Part shown: positions 8,088 to 18,025 of the stretch, piece after piece
Position numbering within the stretch: the stretch's first letter is position 1
Layout: each line of letters begins with the position of its first letter
Source of the DNA: Leptolyngbya sp. PCC 6406
Lineage (GTDB): Bacteria > Cyanobacteriota > Cyanobacteriia > Phormidesmidales > Phormidesmidaceae
Assembly (NCBI RefSeq): GCF_000332095.2
Contig: NZ_KI913949.1
Location: forward strand, 890,633-954,632
Reading direction: 5' to 3'
DNA length: 64,000 nt
Translations under genes and position numbers: made by a program
The notes under the pieces: model-generated
The model's database searches: none
What the model was told of the DNA's origin: nothing
The model's input: the letters and a program-made list of their open reading frames with translations, nothing else

Positions 8088-8771
8088 CTATAGTGCGGCG
8101 CAGTAGGTGGCTACCAGCTTGTCAATACCCGTAATGGCGGTCCCCACCACCACAGCGAAAGCCCCTTTCTCCAAAGCTGTTTTCGCCTCACTGGGCGTGG
8201 CAATGCCCCCCTCGCAAATGCAAGGCACCGTGAGCGCCTGCACCATTTCTGCTAGAAGGTCAAAACTGGGGGGGATGCAGTGCTGGGTGGTCTCCGTGTA
8301 GCCATAGAGGGTCGTGCCGACAATATCGGCCCCCGCTGCCTGGGCCGCTTGGGCCGCTGCCAGGGTATCCACATCGGCCATGACGGGCTTGTGGAGATCA
8401 TCGTGAATGTAGCGGATCAAGTCGGGTAGGGTTTCACCGCCGGGGCGATCGCGATCCGTCGCGTCAATGGCGATAATGTCGGCCCCGGCGTCCGCCACCG
8501 CTTGGGCATGGTGGGCTTGGGGCGTGATGTACACCGAGGAACCGGGCAGCACCTGCTTCCACAGGCCAATGATGGGAACTGTGATCTGCTGCCGCACCGC
8601 CTGGATGTGGGCCGGGGTGTCAATACGGACCCCCATCGCTCCCTGCATGACTGCTGCTTTTGCCATAGCCGCAATCACTATCGGGTCATGCAGTGGAGAG
8701 GCTGCTGGCGCTTGACAGGAGACGATTAGAGCCCCCCGCAGGGTCTCTAATGGGGGGTGAAGACTGGCCAT
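8088..8771 (-). CDS. nanE: N-acylglucosamine-6-phosphate 2-epimerase NanE
   Basis: A 227-residue (beta/alpha)8-barrel enzyme that interconverts ManNAc-6-phosphate and GlcNAc-6-phosphate. Seen: LIVSCQAP near the N-terminus, GVRIDTP, VPIIGLWK, ADIIAIDAT, VMADVDT, DIVGTTLYGYT and ICEGGIATPSEA, which are all family motifs. The length matches the E. coli enzyme. No other sialic-acid or ManNAc genes are nearby, as in many cyanobacteria, so its role is probably in amino-sugar recycling or polysaccharide precursor supply. It is followed by a 316-bp region with no gene before the CHAT gene's leader and preceded by a two-component gene on the same strand. Confidence 0.9.
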   Translation of the reverse strand: MASLHPPLETLRGALIVSCQAPAASPLHDPIVIAAMAKAAVMQGAMGVRIDTPAHIQAVRQQITVPIIGLWKQVLPGSSVYITPQAHHAQAVADAGADIIAIDATDRDRPGGETLPDLIRYIHDDLHKPVMADVDTLAAAQAAQAAGADIVGTTLYGYTETTQHCIPPSFDLLAEMVQALTVPCICEGGIATPSEAKTALEKGAFAVVVGTAITGIDKLVATYCAAL

Positions 8772-8803
8772 CGATGGGGTCCATCCTAGGGATCGAACCC
8801 AGA

Positions 8804-9949
8804 TTACAGGACGACAGCATTTTCTGCTCCAGCAGTTCCGCTGGGAGCAGTGGGCTGGAGGGGGAGGGTCAGCACAAACAGACTGCCCGCCTCGGAACTG
8901 GAATGGAGGGTGAGGTTACCGCCATGGGCGTGGGCAATGCGGCGGGCCAGGTGTAACCCTAGGCCACTCCCCGAGCGCCGATGGTTGCCGGGGCGAAACC
9001 AGGCAAAAACGGTGTCCTGTGCCTCTGGAGCAATGCCTGAACCTGTGTCGTGAACCTCAAGTACCCACTGATGGCCCTGATCGCCTTCGTCTAAATGGAG
9101 CGCAATATGAACGTGGCCCACATCGGTGAATTTGATGGCATTACCGATCAAATTCACCAGCGTCCGGCGGATTTCTAAGCGATCGCCTACCAGACTCCAA
9201 CTAGGCGTCTGGGCTAAGTCCAGCTTCAGGTCCAGTCCCTTGGTTAAAGCTAGGGGTTGTAACTCCGCAGTGACCTCCTTCAACAGTCGGCCTAGATCAA
9301 AGGGGGCAAAGGTCATGGTCTTGCGCCCTGCCTCGTGGCGATAGACCTCCAGCAAGGTGTTTACCATGGCGAGGAGATGTTCATTGTTGCGAATGGTCTG
9401 TGCGATCGCATCCTGAGCTTCTGCTGCCACTGTACCCAAAGCTTCCCTCTGCACCAGGGCTAACATGCGATTAGCCGCCACCAGAGGGGTGCGCAGATCA
9501 TGGGTCAGACGAGAGACAAAATCGTCCCGCTGTTGAGCAATCTCTCGCTCTGCATCCACACTAAATTTGAGCCGCAACAACGCCCGCACTCGGGCCAACA
9601 ATTCCTCAACATCAAAGGGTTTACGGATAAAGTCATCAGCCCCGGCATCCAGACCCTCCACCACATTCGACTGCTCATGGGCCGTCACCAATAGGATGGG
9701 GATAAAGGGTAGTTCAGCTTGTCCCCGCACCCAGCGGGTGACTTCGTATCCGCTCATCCCCGGCATCATCACATCCAGCAAAATCAAGTCTGGAAGCTGC
9801 GCCTCCCCTTTCCCAGCAATGTGATCCAGCGCCTTAGCGCCATTCTCCGCCACTGTAACGATGTAACCTTCATCTTCGAGAAGGGACTGAAGCAAAAAGC
9901 GATTATCTACAGAATCGTCAACGATCAAAACCTGTGCGGGGAGAGACAT
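8804..9949 (-). CDS. Receiver-histidine kinase hybrid
   Basis: A 381-residue cytosolic protein with an N-terminal receiver domain (VDD at 10-12, phospho-acceptor Asp59 in LILLDVMMPG, Lys110 in IRKPFD). A HisKA domain follows (His150 in SRLTHDLRTPL), then a HATPase domain (NLIGNAIKF, DTGSGIA, GSGLGLHLARR). No sensor domain or membrane segment is visible. The input is therefore probably phosphorylation of the receiver by another kinase, as in cyanobacterial 'response regulator/kinase' phosphorelay proteins. The output partner is not encoded beside it. All catalytic residues are present. Confidence 0.9.
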   Translation of the reverse strand: MSLPAQVLIVDDSVDNRFLLQSLLEDEGYIVTVAENGAKALDHIAGKGEAQLPDLILLDVMMPGMSGYEVTRWVRGQAELPFIPILLVTAHEQSNVVEGLDAGADDFIRKPFDVEELLARVRALLRLKFSVDAEREIAQQRDDFVSRLTHDLRTPLVAANRMLALVQREALGTVAAEAQDAIAQTIRNNEHLLAMVNTLLEVYRHEAGRKTMTFAPFDLGRLLKEVTAELQPLALTKGLDLKLDLAQTPSWSLVGDRLEIRRTLVNLIGNAIKFTDVGHVHIALHLDEGDQGHQWVLEVHDTGSGIAPEAQDTVFAWFRPGNHRRSGSGLGLHLARRIAHAHGGNLTLHSSSEAGSLFVLTLPLQPTAPSGTAGAENAVVL

Positions 9950-10030
9950 ACGCCTATGCTGTCACTGTTATCCCAGCCTATGCCAAAGTACCTGGGACTT
10001 AGACACCATCGCAGGATGGATCTTTCCGTA

Positions 10031-10507
10031 TTAGCTCCTATTAGCGGCCCTTAAAAACTGACAAAAGTTTTGCAAATCTGTCCGCAGTTGTGTCAGGCAG
10101 TGAGGCAACATCTCTGCCAGCGCCTCAACTCGTTCGGGAATCAACTCAAACGTGTAGACATTGCGCACTACATGGCGAAAGGCACACAATTCATTCAAGG
10201 ACTTCAGAGTGGCATCCTCTAGCAGCCTAGGCCGAACATCGGGCACCTCTGAGGCCATTTGGCGCAATAGGCGACGGTGCCAGTCAGATCCCTCTGGCAA
10301 TGTGTCATCAATACTGAGGGCAACTTCTCGAAAAATTCGCTCGGCTCCTGAGTAAAAGCCATGGAGATTGAGGGCAATGGTGCCTAAATAATCCCTATCC
10401 CCTGTTGCTTGGACCTTCGCCATCAGGGCTTGGGTATTAGCGAGGATCTGCTCTAGGTCTGCTAAGTCTTGATGGATCTCGCCAATCAGAACAGCGTAGC
10501 GACTCAT
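10031..10507 (-). CDS. HepT-like HEPN toxin
   Basis: A 158-residue all-helical HEPN protein. The motif RHVVRNVY near the C-terminal third matches the R-X4-(H/N)-X-Y active-site pattern of HepT-like proteins, whose relatives act as RNases; the usual His is Asn here. It overlaps the upstream MNT nucleotidyltransferase gene by four bases, the standard HEPN/MNT toxin-antitoxin arrangement. In characterised pairs the MNT antitoxin AMPylates the HEPN tyrosine. This pair appears intact. Confidence 0.82.
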   Translation of the reverse strand: MSRYAVLIGEIHQDLADLEQILANTQALMAKVQATGDRDYLGTIALNLHGFYSGAERIFREVALSIDDTLPEGSDWHRRLLRQMASEVPDVRPRLLEDATLKSLNELCAFRHVVRNVYTFELIPERVEALAEMLPHCLTQLRTDLQNFCQFLRAANRS

Positions 10508-10875
10508 AGATCAACGCCCTGCTGGTGAATGACAGTACGCAGCCTGGGGGAGGCATATTCCCATTGGACCAGATCTACAGAAAAACTGGAGAGGTCAAGC
10601 AATTGGGCTACAGCTTCTAGGTAGCGGCTGTCCGCTAGCCCCTCAACGGCTAAATCTACGTCTGACTCAGCCCGTACCCGTCGCGGGTCAAGCAAGGAAC
10701 CAAACAGACGGACTCGATGGGCTTGGAAATCCTGCTTCAAGACCTGGGCTGCACGCTGTGCCACTTGGAGCCCCTGCTGCTGGCGTTCAAGGCGCTGTTG
10801 CGATCGCGCCTGCTCCCGCTGCTGGGCTGAGGCCCGGTAGCGGGCGAGTTGGTCGGGTGGGATGGGCTGCGCCAT
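10504..10875 (-). CDS. MNT-type nucleotidyltransferase antitoxin
   Basis: A 123-residue protein with a basic, Gln/Arg-rich N-terminal helix (about residues 10-45). A minimal nucleotidyltransferase domain follows: FGSLLDP, then ESDVDLAV, giving the GS...DxD catalytic motif, and FSVDLVQW carries the third acidic residue. It is the partner of the HEPN gene that overlaps it by four bases. The antitoxin role (AMPylation of the toxin) is known for the family and inferred here. The long N-terminal extension is more than the minimal MNT fold needs. Confidence 0.82.
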   Translation of the reverse strand: MAQPIPPDQLARYRASAQQREQARSQQRLERQQQGLQVAQRAAQVLKQDFQAHRVRLFGSLLDPRRVRAESDVDLAVEGLADSRYLEAVAQLLDLSSFSVDLVQWEYASPRLRTVIHQQGVDL

Positions 10876-10940
10876 GGCCTAATTCTGCACTGAATTGGAC
10901 GGGAAAACTGCGCCCAATTCAGCATTTTTATGGACAGAAC

Positions 10941-12242
10941 CTAAAGCGTCGCCATCACCGTGCGGGCAGCGGCCAAGGTCTGCTCAATGTCCGCTGCGGT
11001 ATGGGCTAGGGAGGTAAATCCAGCCTCATACTGGGAGGGGGCAAGGTAAACACCCTGCTCCAACATCCCCCGGTGAAAACGGCTGAACTTATTGAGATCC
11101 GACTGCTTAGCATCCTCGAAATTGTGGACCGGCCCTTCGGTGAAGAACAGGCCAAACATGGCGCTAATACTGCCCCCACAGGCTGCGTGCCCGGTCTCCC
11201 GAGCTACCGCTAGGAGCCCATCGCTCAGGGTTTTGGTCGTGGACTCTAATTGCTCGTAGGTGCCAGGTCGCTTGAGGATTTCCAAGGTCTTGATGCCAGC
11301 GGTCATGGCCAGGGGGTTGCCCGATAGGGTACCGGCCTGGTACACCGGACCTGCCGGGGCAATCATGGACATAATGTCCTTGCGACCACCGTAGGCTCCC
11401 ACCGGAAGTCCGCCACCGATGATTTTGCCCAGGGTGGTGAGGTCGGGGGTAATGCCAAATTTTGCCTGGGCACCGCCGTAGGCAATCCGGAAGCCCGTCA
11501 TCACTTCATCAAAAACCAGGAGGGCATCGTGCTGCTGGGTGAGTTCCCGCAACCCTTCCAGAAAGCCAGGATCGGGGGTGATAAAGCCAGAGTTACCCAC
11601 AACGGGCTCTAGAATGACCCCGGCAATTTCTCCAGGGTTCTCTTCCAGCAAGGCTTTGACCGCTGCCAGATCATTGTAGGGAGCCGTGAGGGTGGTGGCG
11701 GTGGTGGCCTTGGGCACTCCAGGGGAGTCAGGCAAGCCTAGGGTGGCGACCCCAGACCCGGCCTGGACGAGGAACATATCGGCGTGGCCGTGGTAGCAGC
11801 CCTCGAATTTAATAATTTTGTCCCGTCCGGTGAAGGCCCGCATCAACCGCAGTACCGACATACAGGCTTCGGTGCCGGAGTTGACGAAGCGCACCATCTC
11901 AATGCTGGGAACGGCGTCGATCACCATTTCCGCCAGCACGTTTTCCAACTGGCAGGGGGCACCGAAGCTGGTGCCCTTTTCCAGGGCAGCGGCAAGGGCT
12001 TGCAGCACTTCGGGGTGGGCATGGCCGCAGATGGCTGGTCCCCAAGTACCCACGTAGTCAATGTACTGGTTGCCGTCCACATCCCAGATGTAGGCTCCCT
12101 TGACATGGTCGAAGACGATGGGCTGGCCTCCCACAGACTTGAAGGCCCGCACAGGGGAACTCACGCCACCGGGCATCAGATCTTGGGCGGCGGTAAAAAT
12201 GGCTTCAGATTTGCTGGTCTTCAACGGTGCAGTGCTAACCAA
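10941..12242 (-). CDS. hemL: Glutamate-1-semialdehyde 2,1-aminomutase HemL
   Basis: A 433-residue PLP enzyme that makes 5-aminolevulinate from glutamate-1-semialdehyde, the committed step supplying heme, chlorophyll and bilins. Seen: [27 protein letters not shown] and the PLP lysine K273 in [10 protein letters not shown], at the position known from the Synechococcus enzyme. The length is as expected. It lies 35 bases downstream of queG on the same strand, so the two may be cotranscribed. The product feeds HemB, whose gene is in the zinc island of this window. Confidence 0.97.
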   Translation of the reverse strand: MVSTAPLKTSKSEAIFTAAQDLMPGGVSSPVRAFKSVGGQPIVFDHVKGAYIWDVDGNQYIDYVGTWGPAICGHAHPEVLQALAAALEKGTSFGAPCQLENVLAEMVIDAVPSIEMVRFVNSGTEACMSVLRLMRAFTGRDKIIKFEGCYHGHADMFLVQAGSGVATLGLPDSPGVPKATTATTLTAPYNDLAAVKALLEENPGEIAGVILEPVVGNSGFITPDPGFLEGLRELTQQHDALLVFDEVMTGFRIAYGGAQAKFGITPDLTTLGKIIGGGLPVGAYGGRKDIMSMIAPAGPVYQAGTLSGNPLAMTAGIKTLEILKRPGTYEQLESTTKTLSDGLLAVARETGHAACGGSISAMFGLFFTEGPVHNFEDAKQSDLNKFSRFHRGMLEQGVYLAPSQYEAGFTSLAHTAADIEQTLAAARTVMATL

Positions 12243-12277
12243 GATTGCTATCCTCTCCTATGTCTCTCAAAGAGTTA

Positions 12278-13276
12278 TTATCCTATGCTGCCATTGCTCC
12301 CCATCGGTTGCGATGTGTTAAGGAATGTGGAGCCCTGGGCAGCGCGGGCATTGCGTCGCCATTGGGCGGGTTTGATCCGGCGCAGGGCGGAGGCGGGGAA
12401 GCGGCGCTCCCAGTCCGCCTGGGTTAGGGTCGCCAGTTCCCCTAGGTCAGGGGCTTGGTTATCGCCATAGGGCTGGAAGTCGGCCACATCCGTTTCCTGG
12501 GCAAAGCGCTGGTTCCAGGGGCAAACATCTTGGCAAATGTCGCAGCCCGCTACCCAGCCCTGGAGATTTTTTGCGATCGCATCTGGCAATACCTCCTCCC
12601 GGTTCTCAATGGTGTGGTAGGCGATGCAGCGGTTGGCATCTACTACACCAGGGGATGTAATCGCCGCCGTTGGGCAAGCGTCTAGACAGCGGGTGCAGGT
12701 ACCGCAATGGGCGGTATGGGGTGCATCGGCAGCCAGGGGCAGACTGGTCAGAATTTCCCCCAGAAACACCCAGGAGCCATAGTCACGGGTGATGAGGTTG
12801 CCGTTTTTAGCAATCCAGCCCAGACCCGCCTGCTGCGCCCAAAATTTATCCTGCACAGGCCCCGTATCCACGTAATAACGGGTTTGAATATCAGGGCTAT
12901 GGGACTCTAGCCAAGTGGCCAGCGCCTTCAGCCGCGTTGCCATCACCCGATGGTAGTCTCGACCCCAGCCATAGCGAGAGATTTTGCCCTGGTGGGGATG
13001 GTGGGAATGGGCATGGGGCGTGTAGTAGTTCAGGGCGACAGCAATTAGCGATCGCACCTCCGGCATAACAGCGCGAATATCCTGGCGTTTGGGATTGCCC
13101 ATCCAGGCCATGTCCGCTTGATACCCTTGGTCTAGCCAAGATTGGAGAGCCGCCTTACTCTGCTGTTCTGCCTCGGTGGCAATAGAGGGAATAGCCACAA
13201 TACCCACCCGATGAAACCCGAGGGCGATCGCTTGCTGTTTAAGTTGAGCCGCACTGGGGATATCAGCCATGGCCAT
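12278..13276 (-). CDS. queG: Epoxyqueuosine reductase QueG
   Basis: A 332-residue cobalamin and [4Fe-4S] enzyme for the last step of queuosine synthesis in tRNA. Seen: [20 protein letters not shown], the DTGPVQDK segment, and two ferredoxin-type clusters [13 protein letters not shown] and [12 protein letters not shown] chose the ATG at 13276 ([11 protein letters not shown]). The frame remains open to 13456, but that extension is a remnant of an unrelated Uma2-type gene joined in frame. It lies just upstream of hemL. Confidence 0.93.
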   Translation of the reverse strand: MAMADIPSAAQLKQQAIALGFHRVGIVAIPSIATEAEQQSKAALQSWLDQGYQADMAWMGNPKRQDIRAVMPEVRSLIAVALNYYTPHAHSHHPHQGKISRYGWGRDYHRVMATRLKALATWLESHSPDIQTRYYVDTGPVQDKFWAQQAGLGWIAKNGNLITRDYGSWVFLGEILTSLPLAADAPHTAHCGTCTRCLDACPTAAITSPGVVDANRCIAYHTIENREEVLPDAIAKNLQGWVAGCDICQDVCPWNQRFAQETDVADFQPYGDNQAPDLGELATLTQADWERRFPASALRRIKPAQWRRNARAAQGSTFLNTSQPMGSNGSIG

Positions 13277-13384
13277 AGCCCTCAACCTCCTGCCTCGCCT
13301 CCGCCCCCATCCGCCGTCGCACCGGCAGGGGTGCGATCCCGGCCCCCTGGGGTCGCCAGTTGTGCAGGTGCATAGAGGCGCATC

Positions 13385-13456
13385 CCAGCTCACATCATGG
13401 AGCAACAACCGCTGACCGGGCGGCACATCGAGTTGCCGTAGCTGAATCATTACCAT
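13385..13456 (-). pseudogene. Uma2-type nuclease, N-terminal remnant
   Basis: The first ~24 codons from the ATG at 13456 ([20 protein letters not shown]) match the start of Uma2-family putative endonucleases, which are abundant in cyanobacteria. After HDVSW the similarity ends and the sequence runs, still open, into queG. The rest of the Uma2 domain, with its PD-(D/E)XK active site, is missing. The family match rests on memory of a short motif. Confidence 0.5.
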
Positions 13457-13740
13457 CTATGCCCCCCTATCCCCAAAACTGGTTCGGCAATGGTGATGCC
13501 AGCGTTAGAACCTATGATAGACCGCATAAACCACCTTACCGGAGGAGCCCCAAGGTGACCCTAGCGGCATTCCATTCCGGCGCGGGGTAGCAAAGGGCAA
13601 ACCCTATTTGCCCTTTGCCCTGACTCGCAGTCTTTTACGAAAACTTCTCGAAAACTCTGTAGTGGAGTGATATGACCCGCCCAGTTGTGGCCACACTAGT
13701 AATCAGCCGCTCATCAGCCCCGTTCTAAACGCCCCCACCT
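13457..13740. other. Divergent intergenic region with a hairpin
   Basis: Separates queG (minus) from the metalloprotease gene (plus). GCAAAGGGCAA at 13590-13600 and TTGCCCTTTGC at 13608-13618 form an 11-bp stem with a 7-base loop and no T-run after it, so it is more likely a repeat or regulatory hairpin than a terminator. Promoters for both genes should be here but I cannot place them. Confidence 0.5.
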
Positions 13741-16644
13741 ATGTTGCGCTTCCCGCGATCTGCAAAATTTTGGGCCAGTCTCCTCATCGGGCTGGTGCTT
13801 TCGACCCTAGTTACCTTCTCTGCCCAGTTCTCTAGCCATGACTGGTCTCTCGGTCAGGCCATTGCCCAAACTGACCACGAGTCCACCAATGACAATGGCA
13901 AGGAAAATGACCCAGAATTTTTGGGTGACTTCGGCGGTAGCGGCCAACCCTTTGACAGTTTAGTAGCCGGTTTAGAGCGGCACGACGGCCTATTTACCGC
14001 TTATACAGACCTCTCTGAGGGAAAAGCCTATCTAGCGGTGCAGCCCCAACAGCTCAACCGCAATTTCATGTTGCAGGCCACCCTAGAGTCAGGCGTAGGC
14101 GAAGCGGGTCTATTTCGGGGTTGGCCCGTGAATGATGTGGTGTTTCAGTTTCGGGAGACACGGGGCAATCGATTGCAAGTCGTCGTGCCCAACACCTACA
14201 TCCGCAACCCCGATGGCGAAAGTTGGCAACAGCGACTCCTAGATACCTCCTTTAGCGATTCCACCCTCTTTGCCGTAGACATTCTCAGCACCGATCCCAA
14301 CTCTGGGGCCATGGTTATTGACCTCACCTCCCTGATTCTGGATCGCGACTTAGTCAATTCCTTTGCGGCCCTAGGGTCAGCCTTAGGCGGTTATTCCCCC
14401 AACTACGAATTGTCTGGCCTTAGTAGCCTCAATGCCTTTGCCGAAAATGTCGAGGTCGGCACCGATATGGCTTTTATCGGGGGCGGGATATCTACCGATC
14501 CCTTAGCAGGGCTATTTGGCTTTGCCCTCCAGGGACTGGCGGACAGCCGGGGCTTTAGCCTCAAGATCCGCTACAGCCTCTCCCAGTTACCCGTCAATAA
14601 CGGTTACCAGCCCCGCCTTGCCGATGAGCGGGTAGGGTACTTTATCTCCGCCTTTCGCATCCCCTTCCGAGCCGGACAGCCCGAACCCTTTGTCCGCTAC
14701 ATCAACCGTTGGCATCTAGAAAAGGCCGATCCCCAGGCGGCGATGTCTCCCCCCAAGGAGCCGATCGTGCTGTGGATTGAGAATACCGTCCCGCCCCAAT
14801 ATCGGGAGGCGATTCGGGAAGGCATCTTGATGTGGAATGAAGCCTTTGAGCAGGCCGGGTTTGAGAATGCTATCCAGGTGTCCCAGATGCCGGATCGGGC
14901 TGACTGGGATCCCTCCGATGTTCGCTATAACGTCGTGCGCTGGTCTGACTCCCTCTACCCTTGGGCTATTGGTCTAGGGCCATCGCGGGTAAATCCGCTG
15001 ACGGGTCAAATCCTAGACGCTGACATCATTCTGGATGCCAACATCATTCGCTATCTCCAGCAGCAGTACCAAACGCGGGGTCTGGATAATCCCCAGGCTC
15101 AGTTCTATCTACAAACCTGTGGACAGCGATCGCAGATCTGGTATCTGCAATGGTTGGCGATGCAGCGCTACGGGGAAGCAGGGCTAGACCCTAGGCGCTG
15201 GCAAGGGTCCAGACCCGATTACACCTCCAATAACCGCCTCACCGATGACCACTGTGCTGCCTACACCGCCACGGAGCGGATGGCCTTTGGCTCCCTGGCC
15301 CTATCGGTCCTACCCGGCGCTAACTTTAGCCAAGCCCAACTGGATGACTACATCCATCAATACCTAGTATCTGTAACGGCCCACGAAGTCGGTCATATCC
15401 TGGGGCTGCGCCATAACTTTGCGGGCAGCAGTCTCCTCAGTCCTGAGGAAGTAAATGACCCCGCCGTGACCGCCCAGAGGGGAATGCTCAGCTCGTTAAT
15501 GGACTACTTTCCCCCTAATATTGCACCGCCGGGACAGCCCCAGGGAGACTTTTTCCCCAAGCGCCTGGGAGCCTACGACAACTGGGCAATTGAATATGGC
15601 TATCGTGTCTTTGGGCGTTCCCTGGGGCAACGGGAAGAACAGCGGGCCTTGAACGAGTTACTGCGGGAAGGCAGCAGTCGGCCCGAACTGGCCTATGCCC
15701 CCGACGAAGACATCATGGACTTCCTGGATCCCGAAGTGGACGCCTGGGATTTAACCACTGATCCCATGGCCTATGCCCAGATCCAACTCGACAATGCCCA
15801 GGCGGTATGGGGTCGCCTCAACCGTTGGTCTGTAGTGCCAGGAGAAGGCTACGGTAGCCTACGGCGACGGGTAGATATGGTGTTTAACTACTACATGGGC
15901 AATGCCATGACCATTGCCAACTACATTGGAGGCCAACGCTTCCGCCGGATTAATCCCTGGGATTTTGATGGGCGTGTCCCCTTTGAGCCCATTGCCGCCG
16001 ACAAGCAGCGAGACGCTCTAAAGCTACTCACCGACTACGTGTTTGCCGCCGATGCTTTTAGCTTTTCACCGCTTTTACTAAACCAACTCGCGCCCGATCG
16101 CTGGTGGCATTGGGGCACCTCCCTGACGGTATACCCCCTCGACTATCCAGTCTATGAGCGGGTTTTAGCTCTCCAGACCAGTATTTTGAGTGAGCTCATG
16201 TATGCCGACCGCCTCTCTCGCCTCCGAGACGTTGAGTTCAGGACTACGAATGACGATACCCTCACGATTTCCGAACTCTACACTTCCCTCCACGACAGCA
16301 TTTGGACTGAGGTGGTTCAGTCTGGCCCGTCTATGGAAATTTCTAGTCTGCGACGAGGGCTTCAGCGGCACCACCTCAACCAACTCTCGAATCTAGTGCT
16401 GCGCCGGGGCTTCTGGGATGCACTGTCGGCCCAGAGCTTCACGGACTTCATGGCGGTCCTCTCAACCCTTGGGGCTCCCGAGGATGCTCGGGTTCTCGCC
16501 CGTTACCAACTACGGCAGATTCAGCAGGAGGTGCAATCCGCCCTGGGCCGCTCCCGCGACTTGAACCTGACCACCCGCGCTCACCTAGAAGAGATGCGCG
16601 ATCGCATTACCCAAGTCCTCGGGGCACCCCTGATCGGACAATAA
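13741..16644 (+). CDS. Secreted zinc-dependent metalloprotease (DUF4953/DUF5117 type)
   Basis: A 967-residue protein starting with a hydrophobic signal segment (FWASLLIGLVLSTLVTFSAQ), so it is probably exported. Around residue 548 it has TAHEVGHILGLRHNFAGS, the HExxHxxGxxH zinc-binding and catalytic motif of metzincins. The N-terminal half corresponds to the DUF5117/DUF5118 regions typical of these large bacterial metalloproteases, and the end is helical. Substrate unknown. It is a monocistronic gene in a divergent arrangement with queG. Being a large zinc enzyme a few kb from the low-zinc island is probably coincidence. Confidence 0.88.
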   Translation: MLRFPRSAKFWASLLIGLVLSTLVTFSAQFSSHDWSLGQAIAQTDHESTNDNGKENDPEFLGDFGGSGQPFDSLVAGLERHDGLFTAYTDLSEGKAYLAVQPQQLNRNFMLQATLESGVGEAGLFRGWPVNDVVFQFRETRGNRLQVVVPNTYIRNPDGESWQQRLLDTSFSDSTLFAVDILSTDPNSGAMVIDLTSLILDRDLVNSFAALGSALGGYSPNYELSGLSSLNAFAENVEVGTDMAFIGGGISTDPLAGLFGFALQGLADSRGFSLKIRYSLSQLPVNNGYQPRLADERVGYFISAFRIPFRAGQPEPFVRYINRWHLEKADPQAAMSPPKEPIVLWIENTVPPQYREAIREGILMWNEAFEQAGFENAIQVSQMPDRADWDPSDVRYNVVRWSDSLYPWAIGLGPSRVNPLTGQILDADIILDANIIRYLQQQYQTRGLDNPQAQFYLQTCGQRSQIWYLQWLAMQRYGEAGLDPRRWQGSRPDYTSNNRLTDDHCAAYTATERMAFGSLALSVLPGANFSQAQLDDYIHQYLVSVTAHEVGHILGLRHNFAGSSLLSPEEVNDPAVTAQRGMLSSLMDYFPPNIAPPGQPQGDFFPKRLGAYDNWAIEYGYRVFGRSLGQREEQRALNELLREGSSRPELAYAPDEDIMDFLDPEVDAWDLTTDPMAYAQIQLDNAQAVWGRLNRWSVVPGEGYGSLRRRVDMVFNYYMGNAMTIANYIGGQRFRRINPWDFDGRVPFEPIAADKQRDALKLLTDYVFAADAFSFSPLLLNQLAPDRWWHWGTSLTVYPLDYPVYERVLALQTSILSELMYADRLSRLRDVEFRTTNDDTLTISELYTSLHDSIWTEVVQSGPSMEISSLRRGLQRHHLNQLSNLVLRRGFWDALSAQSFTDFMAVLSTLGAPEDARVLARYQLRQIQQEVQSALGRSRDLNLTTRAHLEEMRDRITQVLGAPLIGQ

Positions 16645-16783
16645 TCTCCTTTGGAACGACGCCACCCAAAATTCATTGCTACCCTGGCTTCTTACCTACA
16701 GGAGAACGCTCAGCTTATTTTTGCCGTGCCAGAAAATGTGCAACGGTTGCGTTGGGCCACGGCTACTGTAAAAGTCGAAATGT

Positions 16784-16963
16784 CATTTTAATTATTTGCA
16801 TGACAACCCCGTGAAGCATGGCTTGGTGGATTGCCCGCACCAGTGGGAATTGTCGAGTTTTCGGCGGTTTGTGGCGGCGGGGGTTTATGGGGAGAATTGG
16901 GGCTGCGATGGGGCGGGGCGGAAGCTGGAGTTTGAGGGGAAGGGGTTGGTTGTGGGGGACTGA
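16784..16963 (+). pseudogene. RAYT (Y1 transposase) C-terminal remnant
   Basis: The frame reads HFNYLHDNPVKHGLV, then CPHQWELSSFRRFV and GVYGENWGC, ending at TGA 16961-16963. This is the C-terminal part of REP-associated tyrosine transposases (IS200-like Y1 superfamily), including the YNPVKHGLV block with Tyr replaced by Asp. The catalytic N-terminal part is missing; an in-frame TAA precedes the fragment. A second RAYT fragment lies at 63606-63729. The rest of 16645-17252 shows no gene I can support. Confidence 0.75.
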
Positions 16964-17252
16964 GTTGGGTGGTGGGCATTGCCCACCCTACTTGCTTCCG
17001 CTGCCCTGACTGGCTCATACGGCAACTCCTTCTCTAAGGATATTCCGAACCAAGACACTGATGGAACGGGGACTCTGTTCAAATTGTTGGCGAGAGTATT
17101 TGATAGGGGTTGCTGATTCCAGGTATGAACCGAGTGCTGTAGGTATTGGAACCTTGCTCAAATTTTCGCAAAATCATACCGCTATTCAGCAACGCTAGAT
17201 TTTTGGCCGCATTTGACTCACGCAAGTACTTCGTGAAGCGCGATCGCGAGCA

Positions 17253-17597
17253 TCATATCTGCAATCGACCCGTCGCAAAAAGGCGATAGCCAAAGGTCAT
17301 CGCGATCATCGACACAAAAAATTGCCAGAGGCTAGTCGGGTTTAAGATGGCGCGGCTGCTGATGAAGATGCAGACAACTCCCCCCGCGACAAATACCCAG
17401 CCAAGCTGTTTCATGAAGCCCAACGGCATGAATACCAGTAAGCAAATACCCGCACAAAGCAAAAAGATCGAGGCATCGGCGGCAATACCACGCCACCAGT
17501 AAGGACTCACATTGGTTGTGAAGAAGATATTTTTACCTAAAAAATAGATGCCCAAGAGCATCAGAGCTAGACCAATTAATTGAATGAGTAATCGCAT
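17253..17597 (-). CDS. Small membrane protein of unknown function
   Basis: A 114-residue protein from the ATG at 17597; the frame is open further upstream, but that part is not hydrophobic and lacks a good start. About four hydrophobic segments are visible: LIQLIGLALMLLGIYFLG, the ASIFLLCAGICLLVFMPLG region, VFVAGGVVCIFI and FVSMIAMTFGYRLF. No known motif. Isolated between the RAYT remnant and the lipB region. Confidence 0.6.
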   Translation of the reverse strand: MRLLIQLIGLALMLLGIYFLGKNIFFTTNVSPYWWRGIAADASIFLLCAGICLLVFMPLGFMKQLGWVFVAGGVVCIFISSRAILNPTSLWQFFVSMIAMTFGYRLFATGRLQI

Positions 17598-17773
17598 GGT
17601 GAATAAATCTTTATACCTGATACCTGAACTGTAATCAAGGGGTTGAAAAATCAATTTAAGCCTTGAAAAACCTCTCAAAGCTTCAAAATTGCTTGGCAAA
17701 AGGACTCATGCAGTCATCAAAGGGCTTTTAGACCTCTTAATCAATACAGTACCGATTTTAGGATTCCCGAAAA

Positions 17774-18025
17774 TCATGAGGCCATATACTTCACTAACAC
17801 TTTAATGACTTCACTGGGTCGGCTCTGGAGGGGATGCTCGGCGGTGGGGACGGAGAGGAAGTCAGTCCACTCGAAAATTTCAGCAAACCAACGCTGATGC
17901 AGGCTACGGGGAATGGCGCTGACGGCAGCTTTGGGGCCGATGACGAGGAGTTTGACGGGTTCTTGGTCTGGCTTAGGGTAGCTGTGGAGCTTGAGGGAGA
18001 GTTCGATACCGACGGGTTCAGGGGA
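17774..18025 (-). pseudogene. Small conserved ORF without a start codon
   Basis: Directly after the lipB stop, and in the same frame, about 80 codons read PVGIELSLKLHSYPK, LLVIGPKAAVSAIPRSLHQ, WFAEIFEWTDF and SEVIKVLVKYMAS before TGA at 17774. The stretch looks protein-coding and cyanobacterial, but there is no ATG, GTG or TTG after the lipB TAA in this frame. It is either a gene that lost its start or a remnant. I do not know a function. Confidence 0.45.

Noticed and set aside
16657-16785. Short frame beginning LERRHPKFIATLASYLQEN after the metalloprotease
   Set aside because: No recognisable family, no start codon or ribosome site, and it runs into the RAYT remnant in another frame.
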